Positions 54,029 to 62,851 of a stretch of 64,000 nucleotides of DNA are shown in pieces. How positions within the stretch are numbered: position 1 is the first letter of the stretch; every line of letters begins with the position of its first letter. This DNA is from Flavobacterium sp. CYK-55 (GTDB taxonomy: Bacteria; Bacteroidota; Bacteroidia; Flavobacteriales; Flavobacteriaceae). Under the pieces are notes generated by a model. That model did no database searches and was not told where the DNA came from. It saw nothing but the letters and a program-made list of their open reading frames with translations. The stretch lies in NCBI RefSeq assembly GCF_018413465.1, contig NZ_JAHCDK010000006.1:101501-165500 (forward strand), given 5' to 3'. Position numbers and translations under genes: made by a program.

Positions 54029-54688
54029 ATGACTGAAATTAGAGAATTCATCAACAACGACTTTAAAGCGTTACGCAGCAATCAATCGGTTTCTGCGGCG
54101 CAGGATTTTTTTATTGAGTATGATTTTTCGCATTTTCCGGTGACTGAAAATGGCGTCTATATGGGGAGTTTATCTTCAGAAGATGCCGATACCTTTGAGG
54201 TTGATAAAACCATCGCAGATTACCGTTATACTCTGGAGCCTTTTTTTGTGCGCGACACCACCTCATGGCTGGATGTACTGGAGGTTTTTGCCAACAACCA
54301 CACCAACGTGGTTCCGGTTTTGAATGCTGAGAATCGTTATGTTGGTTATTACGAATTTGAAGACATCATCAAATTTTTTCACGACACGCCGTTTTTAAAA
54401 GAACAAGGAGGCATCATTGTGGTTGAAAAACCAGTTCTGGACTATTCGATGAGCCAAGTAGCACAGATAGTTGAGAGCAACAATGGCAGAATTCTCGGGC
54501 TTTTCATATCAGACGCAACGGTTGATACGGTGCAAATTACCGTGAAGATTTCTTTGGGCGCGATGAATGATATTATTCAGACGTTTCGCCGATATAACTA
54601 TGAAATTGTTTCTGAGCACAACGAAGACAACTACATCAACAACTTGCGCGAGCGATCAGATTATCTCGACAAATACCTCAATATTTAG
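54029..54688 (+). CDS. CBS domain-containing protein
   Basis: A 219-residue cytosolic protein with a pair of CBS motifs (about residues 10-125: IEYDFSHFPVTENG, ANNHTNVVPVLNAENRYVGY) followed by a small ACT-like C-terminal region (VVEKPVLDYSMSQVAQIVES, ITVKISLGAMNDIIQTFRRY). CBS pairs bind adenosine nucleotides. The NAD kinase gene begins five bases after the stop, so co-transcription and possible nucleotide-linked function are likely. ATG 54029 was chosen over a poorly supported upstream start. Confidence 0.83.
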   Translation: MTEIREFINNDFKALRSNQSVSAAQDFFIEYDFSHFPVTENGVYMGSLSSEDADTFEVDKTIADYRYTLEPFFVRDTTSWLDVLEVFANNHTNVVPVLNAENRYVGYYEFEDIIKFFHDTPFLKEQGGIIVVEKPVLDYSMSQVAQIVESNNGRILGLFISDATVDTVQITVKISLGAMNDIIQTFRRYNYEIVSEHNEDNYINNLRERSDYLDKYLNI

Positions 54689-54693
54689 GCTGT

Positions 54694-55578
54694 ATGAAAA
54701 TTGCCATCTACGGACAATACTATCAAAACAGTACCGAACCGATTATTCGGGATATTTTTGTGTTTTTCAACCAAAATCAGGTTGAGCTGGTCATTGAAGC
54801 TGAATTTCTGCAGTTGTTGTATGACAAAGAAATCGTAAAGAAACCCTATAAAACTTTTAGTACCCACCATGAACTTGATGCATCATTTGATATGTTGCTC
54901 AGCATTGGCGGTGACGGAACCATTTTGCGCGCCACAACTTGGGTGCGTGATTCGGGTATTCCGATTTTGGGCGTCAATGCCGGAAGACTGGGATTTTTAG
55001 CCACAGTTCCCAAAGATGATATCGAAAGTTTTTTACAATTAGTCATTGAAAAAAAATACAGTATTTCACAGCGCAGTTTGCTTTCGTTGGAGTGTTTTCC
55101 GGAAAATCCGGACATTAAACAACTCAACTTTGCCATGAACGAAATCACCGTGAGCCGTAAAGACACTACTTCGATGATTACCATTGACACGAGCCTTGAT
55201 AACGAACATCTAAATTCATACTGGGCCGACGGGTTGATTATTGCTACACCCACCGGCTCAACGGGATATTCTTTGAGTTGTGGAGGCCCGATCCTTACGC
55301 CTGATGTGCGCAGCTTTGTCATCACACCAATTGCACCGCACAATTTAAATGCACGACCACTGGTGATTCCGGATGACCGTGAAATCAGACTCAAGGTTTC
55401 TGGCCGTGAAGAATATTATTTGGTTTCATTAGATTCAAGAATTACCTCAATCAAAAACGATTCTGAATTGGTTATCAAAAAGACTCCGTTTAAAATCAAT
55501 ATGGTTGAAATTTCAGAAGAAACCTTCTTTAAAACTCTGCGTGGCAAACTTCTTTGGGGTGAAGATAAAAGAAATTAA
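54694..55578 (+). CDS. nadK: NAD kinase
   Basis: A 294-residue enzyme phosphorylating NAD to NADP. The diagnostic GGDGTILRATTW motif carries the catalytic Asp. NAGRLGFLATVPKDD, NEITVSRKDTTSMI, and the TPTGSTGYSLSCGGP segment with PIAPHNLNARPLVIP are all present. Length is typical. Confidence 0.96.
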   Translation: MKIAIYGQYYQNSTEPIIRDIFVFFNQNQVELVIEAEFLQLLYDKEIVKKPYKTFSTHHELDASFDMLLSIGGDGTILRATTWVRDSGIPILGVNAGRLGFLATVPKDDIESFLQLVIEKKYSISQRSLLSLECFPENPDIKQLNFAMNEITVSRKDTTSMITIDTSLDNEHLNSYWADGLIIATPTGSTGYSLSCGGPILTPDVRSFVITPIAPHNLNARPLVIPDDREIRLKVSGREEYYLVSLDSRITSIKNDSELVIKKTPFKINMVEISEETFFKTLRGKLLWGEDKRN

Positions 55579-55700
55579 CCTCTTTTCTTTTTCTGCCTAT
55601 ACTATATTCTCACTTATTGGCGTTTGGTTGCTACATTTTTGAGGATATTGTCTGTTGTAAAAAGGCTAATTTATTTTAACATTATTAGTCATTTGATGCC

Positions 55701-55729
55701 TTGAAAGTGCTCATAATTATTATATTTGC
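55701..55729 (+). promoter_or_regulatory. promoter of the DUF6089-uppS-bamA cluster
   Basis: TTG (55701-55703), 17 nt and TATATTTGC (55721-55729). It lies 17 nt before ATG 55747 and excludes the in-frame start at 55726. Confidence 0.7.
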
Positions 55730-55746
55730 ACGCTATTTTCAGTTGG

Positions 55747-56430
55747 ATGAAACGTTTTTGGGTTTACATTTTTTGCATTTGCTTAGCTACGGGCGCTCAG
55801 GCACAAATACACGAGATTGGTGTATTTATGGGTGGAAGTAATTTTATAGGTGATGTTGGCGCAACTGATTATATCAAACCCAAAGAACCAGCCTACGGGA
55901 TTATGTACCGTTGGAACAAAAGCCCAAGGCATTCTTGGCGTTTTTCATACATCCAATCAAATTTGGCGGCAGATGATGCAGATTCTGAAATTGAGGCTCG
56001 ACAAGAAAGAAACTATCATTTCAACAATTTAGTTCGTGAATTTTCGGCCGGCTTGGAGTTTGATTTTTTTAATTTCGATATGCATGATTCAAAGCCTCAG
56101 GCTACTCCGTATGTTCATACCGGATTGAGTTATATAATGTATGACGGATTATACTTTGACAATGGCAAAGACAAAAGTTATGGCAGCAGAAGTAGTTTTG
56201 CGATTCCGATGACCGTTGGGTTTAAAGGACGTATTTTTGACATTTTTGTCCTTGGATTTGAAGTAGGCGCTCGCGCAACATTCAGAGACGATATTGACGG
56301 AAGCAACCCTTCTGGAACAAAATATAAGGCCGCTAAATTCGGCAATTTGACAAGTAAAGATTGGTATACATTTACCGGATTTACCTTAACCTATACCTTT
56401 GGCGACAGACCTTGTTTTTGCGCCCAATAA
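55747..56430 (+). CDS. DUF6089 family outer-membrane-type protein
   Basis: A 227-residue protein with signal peptide MKRFWVYIFCICLATGAQAQ and the beta-barrel-like texture of the DUF6089 family: IHEIGVFMGGSNFIGDVG, the SPRHSWRFSYIQSNL strand, and a C-terminal strand TGFTLTYTFGDRPCFC. It almost always precedes uppS-bamA in Bacteroidota, which suggests a role in outer-membrane biogenesis, but none is proven. uppS begins three bases after the stop. Confidence 0.85.
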   Translation: MKRFWVYIFCICLATGAQAQIHEIGVFMGGSNFIGDVGATDYIKPKEPAYGIMYRWNKSPRHSWRFSYIQSNLAADDADSEIEARQERNYHFNNLVREFSAGLEFDFFNFDMHDSKPQATPYVHTGLSYIMYDGLYFDNGKDKSYGSRSSFAIPMTVGFKGRIFDIFVLGFEVGARATFRDDIDGSNPSGTKYKAAKFGNLTSKDWYTFTGFTLTYTFGDRPCFCAQ

Positions 56431-56432
56431 TA

Positions 56433-57173
56433 ATGAGTTTAATTGAACAGATAAATAGCGAAAAACTACCTAAGCATATTGCCATCATCATGGACGGCAA
56501 TGGTCGTTGGGCCAAACAAAAAGGTATGCTTCGCGCTTTTGGACACGAAAACGGTGCTAAGTCAGTTCGAACAACCGTTGAAACCTGTGCCCGATTGGGT
56601 GTTGGCCATCTTACCCTGTATGCCTTTTCAACAGAGAATTGGAATCGACCAAAATTGGAAGTAGAAATGTTGATGAAGTTGTTGATTAACTCCTTAAAAA
56701 ATGAAGTTAAAACACTTTCAAAAAACAACATTCGACTCAATGCCATCGGCAATTTAGACCGTCTTCCAAAATCAGCCAAAAAAGAATTACTCGAGGTAAT
56801 CGAAGCCACAAAAAACAATGACAGAATGGTGCTTACCTTGGCTTTGAGTTATGGCTCACAAGAAGAAATCATCAGCGCAGTCAAAGCTATTGCGGTTAAA
56901 GTTAAAAATAATATAATTTCAACAGACGCTATTGATGAATCGATTATTAATCAGCATCTTTACACGCAAAATTTACCCAACGTTGACCTACTGATCAGAA
57001 CCAGCGGCGAACAGCGTATCAGTAACTTTTTGTTGTGGCAAATCGCCTATGCAGAATTGTATTTCACGCCAGTTTTATGGCCTGATTTCAATGATGAAGA
57101 TTTGTACGCGGCCATTGTTAGTTATCAAAATAGAGAACGAAGGTTCGGAAAAACAAGTGATCAAATTAAATAG
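56433..57173 (+). CDS. uppS: undecaprenyl diphosphate synthase (isoprenyl transferase)
   Basis: A 246-residue cis-prenyltransferase that makes the C55 lipid carrier for peptidoglycan and O-antigen. The catalytic Asp is in IAIIMDGNGRWAKQKG, the YAFSTENWNRP segment is present, and the C-terminal diphosphate-binding segment is LIRTSGEQRISNFLLWQ, then AELYFTPVLWPDF. Extension of the frame to 56361 lies in the preceding gene. bamA starts within its last codons. Confidence 0.95.
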   Translation: MSLIEQINSEKLPKHIAIIMDGNGRWAKQKGMLRAFGHENGAKSVRTTVETCARLGVGHLTLYAFSTENWNRPKLEVEMLMKLLINSLKNEVKTLSKNNIRLNAIGNLDRLPKSAKKELLEVIEATKNNDRMVLTLALSYGSQEEIISAVKAIAVKVKNNIISTDAIDESIINQHLYTQNLPNVDLLIRTSGEQRISNFLLWQIAYAELYFTPVLWPDFNDEDLYAAIVSYQNRERRFGKTSDQIK

Positions 57174-59829
57174 CTTTTTAGTGTTACTCAGAAATATAAA
57201 ATCTTTTTTTGTTCTAATATTTTTTGCAATTGCTCCTGCTCTTTTGGCTCAAGAGAACCCATCTTTTGACCAAGGCACAAAATATATTTTAGGTGACGTA
57301 AACGTAACCGGAAAAATTAGTTATAACGAACAAACCGTGGTCACTTTTGCCGGATTACAAAAAGGGCAAGAAATAACCGTTCCGGGTGAAGAAATCAGCA
57401 ATGCCATCAAAAAACTTGGAAAGCTTGGATTATTCAGCGAAATTGACTTTTACGTAAATAGGATTTCTGGCGACAGCATTTTTTTAGAACTCAACATCAA
57501 TGAACTTCCGAAACTGAGTGAAGTAAAATTTGCCGGAATCAAAAAGAAAAAAACCGAACAGCTCATTAAAGATAATGGCTTAACCAAAGGTAAAGTGGTG
57601 AATGAAAACTTGATTACCACTACCCGAAATTACATTGAAAACAAATACAAAAAAGACGGTTATTACAACACCAAAGTAACCATTCGCACCATTCCGGACA
57701 CCACCAGCGGCAACGAGGTAAAAATGCTGGTGAATATTTTTAAAGGAAACAAAATTAAAGTCAAGAGCATTGATTTTGAAGGAAACGAAAAGTTTAGTGA
57801 CAGCAAATTGCGCAGCGCAATGAAAAACACCAAACAAATCAATCCGATTCGCTTTTTTAAAGCCTCAAAATACATTAAGGATAAGTACAAAGAAGACCTG
57901 ACCAAAATTATTGATAAATATAAAGAAAAAGGTTATCGAGATGCCCGCATTATATCAGATACGGTAGCTTTTACAGAAGACAAAAAACGTTTGGCTATCA
58001 AGGTAAATCTTGAAGAAGGCCAGAAATATTACTTCGGAAACATTAAGTTTCTGGGAAACACCGTTTATCCCGACAATACACTCAGACAGCTTTTGGGCAT
58101 TAAAAAAGGTGATGTCTACAACGGTGTTCTTCTTGAAAAACGCATCTCAGACAAGTCAAAACCTGACGGCGAAGACATCAGCAACCTTTATCAGAACAAT
58201 GGTTATTTATTCTCAAACATTAATGCTGTAGAGGTCAAAACGGCTAACGACACCATTGATTTTGAAATTAGAATTGTGGAAGGGCCACTGGCTTACTTCA
58301 ACAAAATTACAGTAGTAGGCAATGACAAAACCAATGATAAAGTAATTTATCGCGAGCTCCGCACCAAACCCGGACAAAAATACAGCAAAGAAGAGTTGGT
58401 GAGAACCATTCGCGAAATAGGTCAATTGGGCTTTTTTGATCCGGAATCTATTGAGCCTGTTTTTAAAAACGTAGATGCCGGAGCCGGCACCGTTGATATT
58501 GAATACAAATTGGTTGAAAAGGGTTCAAGTCAAATTGAGCTTCAAGGCGGCTATGGCGGTGGCGGTTTTATTGGAACTTTGGGATTGTCGTTCAACAATT
58601 TCTCAATTAAAAATATTTTCAAAAAAGAAGCTTATCACCCACTACCAATGGGCGATGGTCAAAAGCTTGCGCTGAGATTACAAGGTAGTTCTTATTTCCA
58701 AACCTATAGCTTATCATTTAGTGAACCTTGGTTTGGCGGAAAAAAACCAATCAACTTTAGTGGTTCATTTGCTTATAGTAAGCAATTTGCCAACACTATT
58801 TCAGGTGTTGACAGAAGCCGATATTTTAACATTACTGCGGTAACTGTTGGTATTGCTAAAAGATTATCGGTGCCTGACGACTTCTTTGTGTTATCACAAG
58901 GATTGAGCTATCAGTATTACGACTTGAACAACTACAACATTGGTTTGTTTACCTTCGGAAATGGCTCGTCTAGAAACCTAGCCTATACTATTGGTTTGAG
59001 CCGAAACAACAAAGGTGTCAATCCGATTTTCCCGATGTATGGTTCAGAATTTAGTGTTTCAGGTAAATTCACTTTGCCGTATTCGTTATTTAACGGAGTA
59101 GATTATGGAAACTTAGAAAACCTACCGGAATACAAACTAACCTATTCAGCTAGCTCAGGAGTATCAACTGTTGAAAATGAAAACAATCAATTCCCTACAG
59201 AAGGCGACTATATTGTTCAAACCAGCACTGGCGCATACAAAAAGGTAGACGATTATAAAGACGCAAGCACGAATATTGGAAAAGTTGATCAAGAAAAATT
59301 TAAATGGCTTGAGTATTATAAAATAAAATTTAAAGCCGATTGGTATACGCGCTTGTACAACAAATTAGTTTTACGCTCTCTGAGTGAATTTGGATATTTA
59401 GGCGCATACAACAATAATAGAGGTTTGGTTCCGTTTGAACGATTCTTCGTGGGTGGTGACGGATTAGCCAATTTTGCACAAGACGGTCGTGAGGTAATTC
59501 AATTGCGCGGTTATCCGAACAATTCATTATCAAGCACCAACGGAGGGCCAATATATAATAAGTTTACTTTAGAATTGCGCTATCCTTTGACTTTAAAATC
59601 TGCGGCATCAATTTATATGTTAACCTTTTTAGAAGCGGGTAATGCCTACACCAATTTTAAAAACTATAATCCATTTAATGTCAAAAGATCTGCCGGGGCC
59701 GGTTTGAGAATTTTTATGCCCGCATTTGGTTTACTCGGAATTGATTTTGGTTACGGATTTGACCCATTGGATGGATCAACCACACCAAATGGATTGGAAA
59801 CACATTTTATAATTGGTCAGCAATTTTAA
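57157..59829 (+). CDS. bamA: outer membrane protein assembly factor BamA
   Basis: An 890-residue outer-membrane insertase with N-terminal POTRA domains (about residues 45-430, e.g. YILGDVNVTGKISYNEQTVV, EVKFAGIKKKKTEQL, KSIDFEGNEKFSDSKLR) and an Omp85 barrel (LQGGYGGGGFIGTLGLSFNN, LRGYPNNSLSS-like L6 motif, closing GLETHFIIGQQF). No ATG gives a sensible signal peptide. GTG 57157, overlapping uppS by 17 bases, gives KLNSFLVLLRNIKSFFVLIF; GTG 57181 is a second option. Confidence 0.93.
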   Translation: MIKLNSFLVLLRNIKSFFVLIFFAIAPALLAQENPSFDQGTKYILGDVNVTGKISYNEQTVVTFAGLQKGQEITVPGEEISNAIKKLGKLGLFSEIDFYVNRISGDSIFLELNINELPKLSEVKFAGIKKKKTEQLIKDNGLTKGKVVNENLITTTRNYIENKYKKDGYYNTKVTIRTIPDTTSGNEVKMLVNIFKGNKIKVKSIDFEGNEKFSDSKLRSAMKNTKQINPIRFFKASKYIKDKYKEDLTKIIDKYKEKGYRDARIISDTVAFTEDKKRLAIKVNLEEGQKYYFGNIKFLGNTVYPDNTLRQLLGIKKGDVYNGVLLEKRISDKSKPDGEDISNLYQNNGYLFSNINAVEVKTANDTIDFEIRIVEGPLAYFNKITVVGNDKTNDKVIYRELRTKPGQKYSKEELVRTIREIGQLGFFDPESIEPVFKNVDAGAGTVDIEYKLVEKGSSQIELQGGYGGGGFIGTLGLSFNNFSIKNIFKKEAYHPLPMGDGQKLALRLQGSSYFQTYSLSFSEPWFGGKKPINFSGSFAYSKQFANTISGVDRSRYFNITAVTVGIAKRLSVPDDFFVLSQGLSYQYYDLNNYNIGLFTFGNGSSRNLAYTIGLSRNNKGVNPIFPMYGSEFSVSGKFTLPYSLFNGVDYGNLENLPEYKLTYSASSGVSTVENENNQFPTEGDYIVQTSTGAYKKVDDYKDASTNIGKVDQEKFKWLEYYKIKFKADWYTRLYNKLVLRSLSEFGYLGAYNNNRGLVPFERFFVGGDGLANFAQDGREVIQLRGYPNNSLSSTNGGPIYNKFTLELRYPLTLKSAASIYMLTFLEAGNAYTNFKNYNPFNVKRSAGAGLRIFMPAFGLLGIDFGYGFDPLDGSTTPNGLETHFIIGQQF

Positions 59830-59843
59830 AATAAATATATTTG
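59813..59843 (+). promoter_or_regulatory. promoter of the ompH pair
   Basis: TTG (59813-59815), 20 nt and TATATTTGG (59836-59844), partly inside the end of bamA. It would let the ompH genes be made separately from bamA. Confidence 0.6.
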
Positions 59844-59874
59844 GCAAGTTATTAAGTATCGAAACATAACGTGT

Positions 59875-60927
59875 ATGAGAAATAACCTTCGAATATTACT
59901 GGTCATTACATTGTTTTCTGCTATGGCTCATGCACAGTCAAGAGGCATAAAAATTGGCTATATTGACATGGAGTATATCCTTCAAAATGTTCCTGATTAT
60001 ACTGAAGCCAAAAACCAGTTAGAACAAAAAGCGCAAAAATGGAAGCAAGAAATTGAAACCAAAAAAAATGAAATTGCTGCTTTAAAAGAAGTTTTGGCTA
60101 CTGAACGAGCTTTACTGACCAAAGAATTATTAGAAGAACGTGAAGAAGAAATTGCTTTTCAAGAAAAAGAACTCATTGACTATCAAGAAAAGCGCTTTGG
60201 CCCTAAAGGTGATCTAACCATTCAAAGAGCTGTATTGGCACAGCCTGTGCAAGATCAAGTTTTCAATGCAGCACAAGATATAGCCGAAGCCAAAAAATAC
60301 GATTTCATCTTAGACAAAACCTCGGATTTGACCATTTTATTTGCAGCCAAACGATACGACATTAGTGATCAAGTTTTACGCGTGATAAACAGATCAAATA
60401 AAAGAAATCAGTTGACTAAAAAGCAGCTCAAAGAAGAAGAGGCCAAGGAAGCTAAAGAAAACATGGAAGATGAGAATCCGGCTTTAGCTGATAGAAGAAA
60501 AAAACTTGAAGAGAAAAAAGCACAAAGAGACAAACTGATTGCCGATAAAAAAGCTGCTCTTGAACAAAAGAAACTTGAGCAACAAACTGCAAAAGAAGCC
60601 AGGAAAAACGGAACTGCTGCAAAGACTTCAGCCAAAACTTCTGAAACTCCTGAAAAAGCAACTGACAGCACAAAAACTCCCGAAAAGAAACCTCTAATAA
60701 AAGAGCGTGAAGCCAAATCGACTGATAGTACAGCAGTCGCTAAGAAACAAAAATCGGCCGAAGAAAGAGCTCAAATATTGGCTGACCGAAAGAAAGCTTT
60801 AGAAGAAAAAAAACAAAAAGCATTAGAAGCGCGTGAAGCTGCCAAAAAAGCCCGTGATGAGAAAAAAGATTCTAAAGAAAAAACAGAAAATCCAGTAAAA
60901 ACAGAAAACCCAGATAAAACAAATTAA
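59875..60927 (+). CDS. OmpH/Skp-family periplasmic chaperone with long charged tail
   Basis: A 350-residue protein. Signal peptide (LLVITLFSAMAHAQ) and a Skp-like domain (about 25-165: IKIGYIDMEYILQNVPDYTE, then long coiled coil, GDLTIQRAVLAQPVQDQVFN, DFILDKTSDLTILFAA). The C-terminal 180 residues are mostly Lys, Glu, Ala and Thr (KKLEEKKAQRDKLIADKKAA). Normal OmpH proteins are about 160-170 residues, so this is more than twice the usual length. It probably holds unfolded barrel proteins for BamA. Confidence 0.85.
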   Translation: MRNNLRILLVITLFSAMAHAQSRGIKIGYIDMEYILQNVPDYTEAKNQLEQKAQKWKQEIETKKNEIAALKEVLATERALLTKELLEEREEEIAFQEKELIDYQEKRFGPKGDLTIQRAVLAQPVQDQVFNAAQDIAEAKKYDFILDKTSDLTILFAAKRYDISDQVLRVINRSNKRNQLTKKQLKEEEAKEAKENMEDENPALADRRKKLEEKKAQRDKLIADKKAALEQKKLEQQTAKEARKNGTAAKTSAKTSETPEKATDSTKTPEKKPLIKEREAKSTDSTAVAKKQKSAEERAQILADRKKALEEKKQKALEAREAAKKARDEKKDSKEKTENPVKTENPDKTN

Positions 60928-60941
60928 TTAATACATTTAAA

Positions 60942-61445
60942 ATGAAGAAACAGTTCAGAAATTTAGCAATCGTCGCTTTTGTTTTTGTTTTAGGAAGCTT
61001 TAAAGCATTAGCCCAAGCAAAAATTGCCCATGTGGATGTAAGTGAATTAATGGCAAAAATGCCAGCAATGTTAGATGCTCAAAAACAATTAGAAAAACTT
61101 AGCGGAACCTACGATGCTGAATACAAAACCATGGTAGAAGAATACCAAGGTAAAATTAAAAAGTATGATCAAGAAGCCGCTACAGTAACTGATGCTGTCA
61201 ATGAAACTAGAACCAAAGAAGTTCAAGACATGCAAAAGAGAATTGTTGATTACCGTGATAACGCACAAAAAGAATTACAACAAAAAGAAGCTGATATTGT
61301 AAAACCTATCATGGAAAAAGTAAAAGCTTCAATTCAAAAAGTTGGTAAAGCTAAAGGTTATCAATACATATTAAACTCTGAAGGTTTACTACTTACTGAT
61401 GGTCCAAACATCACTGCTGATGTTAAAAAAGATTTAGGCTTCTAG
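60942..61445 (+). CDS. OmpH/Skp-family periplasmic chaperone
   Basis: A 167-residue standard-length Skp-like protein with signal peptide (LAIVAFVFVLGSFKALAQ), the domain start AKIAHVDVSELMAKMPAMLD and the end segment AKGYQYILNSEGLLLTDGPN. It begins 14 bases after the longer paralogue and is the shorter member of a tandem pair downstream of bamA. A terminator follows. Confidence 0.9.
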   Translation: MKKQFRNLAIVAFVFVLGSFKALAQAKIAHVDVSELMAKMPAMLDAQKQLEKLSGTYDAEYKTMVEEYQGKIKKYDQEAATVTDAVNETRTKEVQDMQKRIVDYRDNAQKELQQKEADIVKPIMEKVKASIQKVGKAKGYQYILNSEGLLLTDGPNITADVKKDLGF

Positions 61446-61465
61446 TAGAATCTAATAAAATAACT

Positions 61466-61508
61466 GACTACTCCATTTATCAATATATAGATGGAGTAGT
61501 TTTTTTTT
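61466..61508 (+). terminator. terminator after the ompH pair
   Basis: ACTACTCCAT (61466-61475) and ATGGAGTAGT (61490-61499) form a 10-bp stem, followed by a run of T residues that ends 12 nt before the murI ATG. Confidence 0.85.
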
Positions 61509-61516
61509 ACCTTTGA
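61508..61516 (+). promoter_or_regulatory. promoter -7 element at the murI start
   Basis: TACCTTTGA matches TAnnTTTG exactly; its G lies only 5 nt before the murI ATG, so transcription may start at the start codon itself. Confidence 0.5.
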
Positions 61517-61519
61517 TTC

Positions 61520-62299
61520 ATGTTTAATTCAAAACCCATTGGCCTTTTTGATTCTGGTATTGGCGGCACATCAATTTGGTCAGCCATTCACGATTTGATG
61601 CCCAATGAAGACACTATCTATTTAGCCGATAGTAAAAATGCGCCTTATGGATTGAAGTCAAAAGATGAGATTATTGCCCTAAGCATCAAAAATACCGAAT
61701 TTCTTCTCCGTCAAAACGCTAAGATAATTGTTGTAGCCTGCAATACGGCAACCACTAATGCCATCAAAGAACTTAGAGCAAAATATGATGTTCCGTTCAT
61801 CGGAATAGAGCCAGCCATTAAACCAGCTGCCTTACACTCAAAAACACAAAAAATTGGCATTCTTGCCACCAAAGGAACCTTGAGTAGTGAACTATTTAAT
61901 AAAACCGTTGAGCTCTATCACGACACTAACATTATCGAACAAATTGGTTATGGATTGGTTGAACTCATTGAAGGCGGAAAACTTCATTCTGCTGAAATGA
62001 CACAATTACTTCAATCTTATGTTGACCCCATGATTGAACAAGGAATTGATTATTTGGTTTTGGGTTGCAGTCATTATCCATATTTGATTCCACAGCTTAA
62101 AAAAATTCTACCTTCACACATCCAAATCATTGATTCTGGGGAAGCAGTAGCCAAACAAACGTTACATGTTTTAAAAGAAAAAGCCGGCTTAAATAATCCT
62201 GAGCATAAAGGAAAAACTGAATTTTATTCAAACCTCAATCCGGAAATATTGAGTGATATTTTGAAAAACAAACACTCAGTTGCATACTTAGATTTCTGA
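61520..62299 (+). CDS. murI: glutamate racemase
   Basis: A 259-residue enzyme making D-glutamate for peptidoglycan. The two catalytic cysteines lie in IVVACNTATTNAI and LVLGCSHYPYLIP, and the N-terminal IGLFDSGIGGTSIW segment and AIKPAALHSKTQKIGILATK are present. The start codon lies directly behind the promoter element, possibly leaderless. Its 3' end overlaps that of the convergent carbonic anhydrase gene by 12 bp. Confidence 0.95.
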   Translation: MFNSKPIGLFDSGIGGTSIWSAIHDLMPNEDTIYLADSKNAPYGLKSKDEIIALSIKNTEFLLRQNAKIIVVACNTATTNAIKELRAKYDVPFIGIEPAIKPAALHSKTQKIGILATKGTLSSELFNKTVELYHDTNIIEQIGYGLVELIEGGKLHSAEMTQLLQSYVDPMIEQGIDYLVLGCSHYPYLIPQLKKILPSHIQIIDSGEAVAKQTLHVLKEKAGLNNPEHKGKTEFYSNLNPEILSDILKNKHSVAYLDF

Positions 62300-62815
62300 T
62301 TTTGGTTCTTTAAACCAACCGGAATACATGATATAGTTATTCGAGATTCTTTCAATTTCACCGGCAAAATCAGAAGCATCAATATCCTTAACCCATTTAG
62401 CAGGAACACCGGCAAAAATAACTCCTGAAGGGATATGTGTATTTTGTGTGACTACAGATCCGGCTGCAACAATAGAATTACTTTCAACCACACAATTATC
62501 CATAACTATTGCACCCATTCCGACAAGTACATTGTCATGAATCGTACAACCGTGTACAATTGCATTGTGGCCAATTGATACGTTACTACCAATTATGGTT
62601 GGATGCTTTTGATATGTACAGTGAATCACCGCGCCGTCTTGAATATTAACTTTATCGCCAATTTGAATTTTATTTACATCGCCGCGAACCACAGCATTAA
62701 ACCAAACACTACATTGCTTGCCCATTTGAACTTGACCAACAATAGTAGCGTTATCTGCAATAAAACAATCTTCAGGAATGGTAGGCTGATGCCCATTTAC
62801 TTCTTTAATAATCAT
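62288..62815 (-). CDS. gamma-class carbonic anhydrase family protein
   Basis: A 175-residue left-handed beta-helix protein of the gamma carbonic anhydrase/PaaY family. Hexapeptide repeats run through the protein, and the metal-binding histidines appear in AVIHCTYQKHPT, SIGHNAIVHGCTI. VRGDVNKIQIGDKVNIQDG is typical. Activity as carbonic anhydrase is likely but not certain in this branch. The start lies directly behind the porP terminator. Confidence 0.9.
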   Translation of the reverse strand: MIIKEVNGHQPTIPEDCFIADNATIVGQVQMGKQCSVWFNAVVRGDVNKIQIGDKVNIQDGAVIHCTYQKHPTIIGSNVSIGHNAIVHGCTIHDNVLVGMGAIVMDNCVVESNSIVAAGSVVTQNTHIPSGVIFAGVPAKWVKDIDASDFAGEIERISNNYIMYSGWFKEPKSEI

Positions 62816-62823
62816 GTAAAAAA

Positions 62824-62846
62824 AATCCCGACTTGAAATCGGGATA
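62824..62846 (-). terminator. terminator of porP/sprF
   Basis: On the minus strand ATCCCGA and TCGGGAT form a stem with a T run that ends four bases before the start codon of the carbonic anhydrase gene. Confidence 0.8.
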
Positions 62847-62851
62847 ATATT

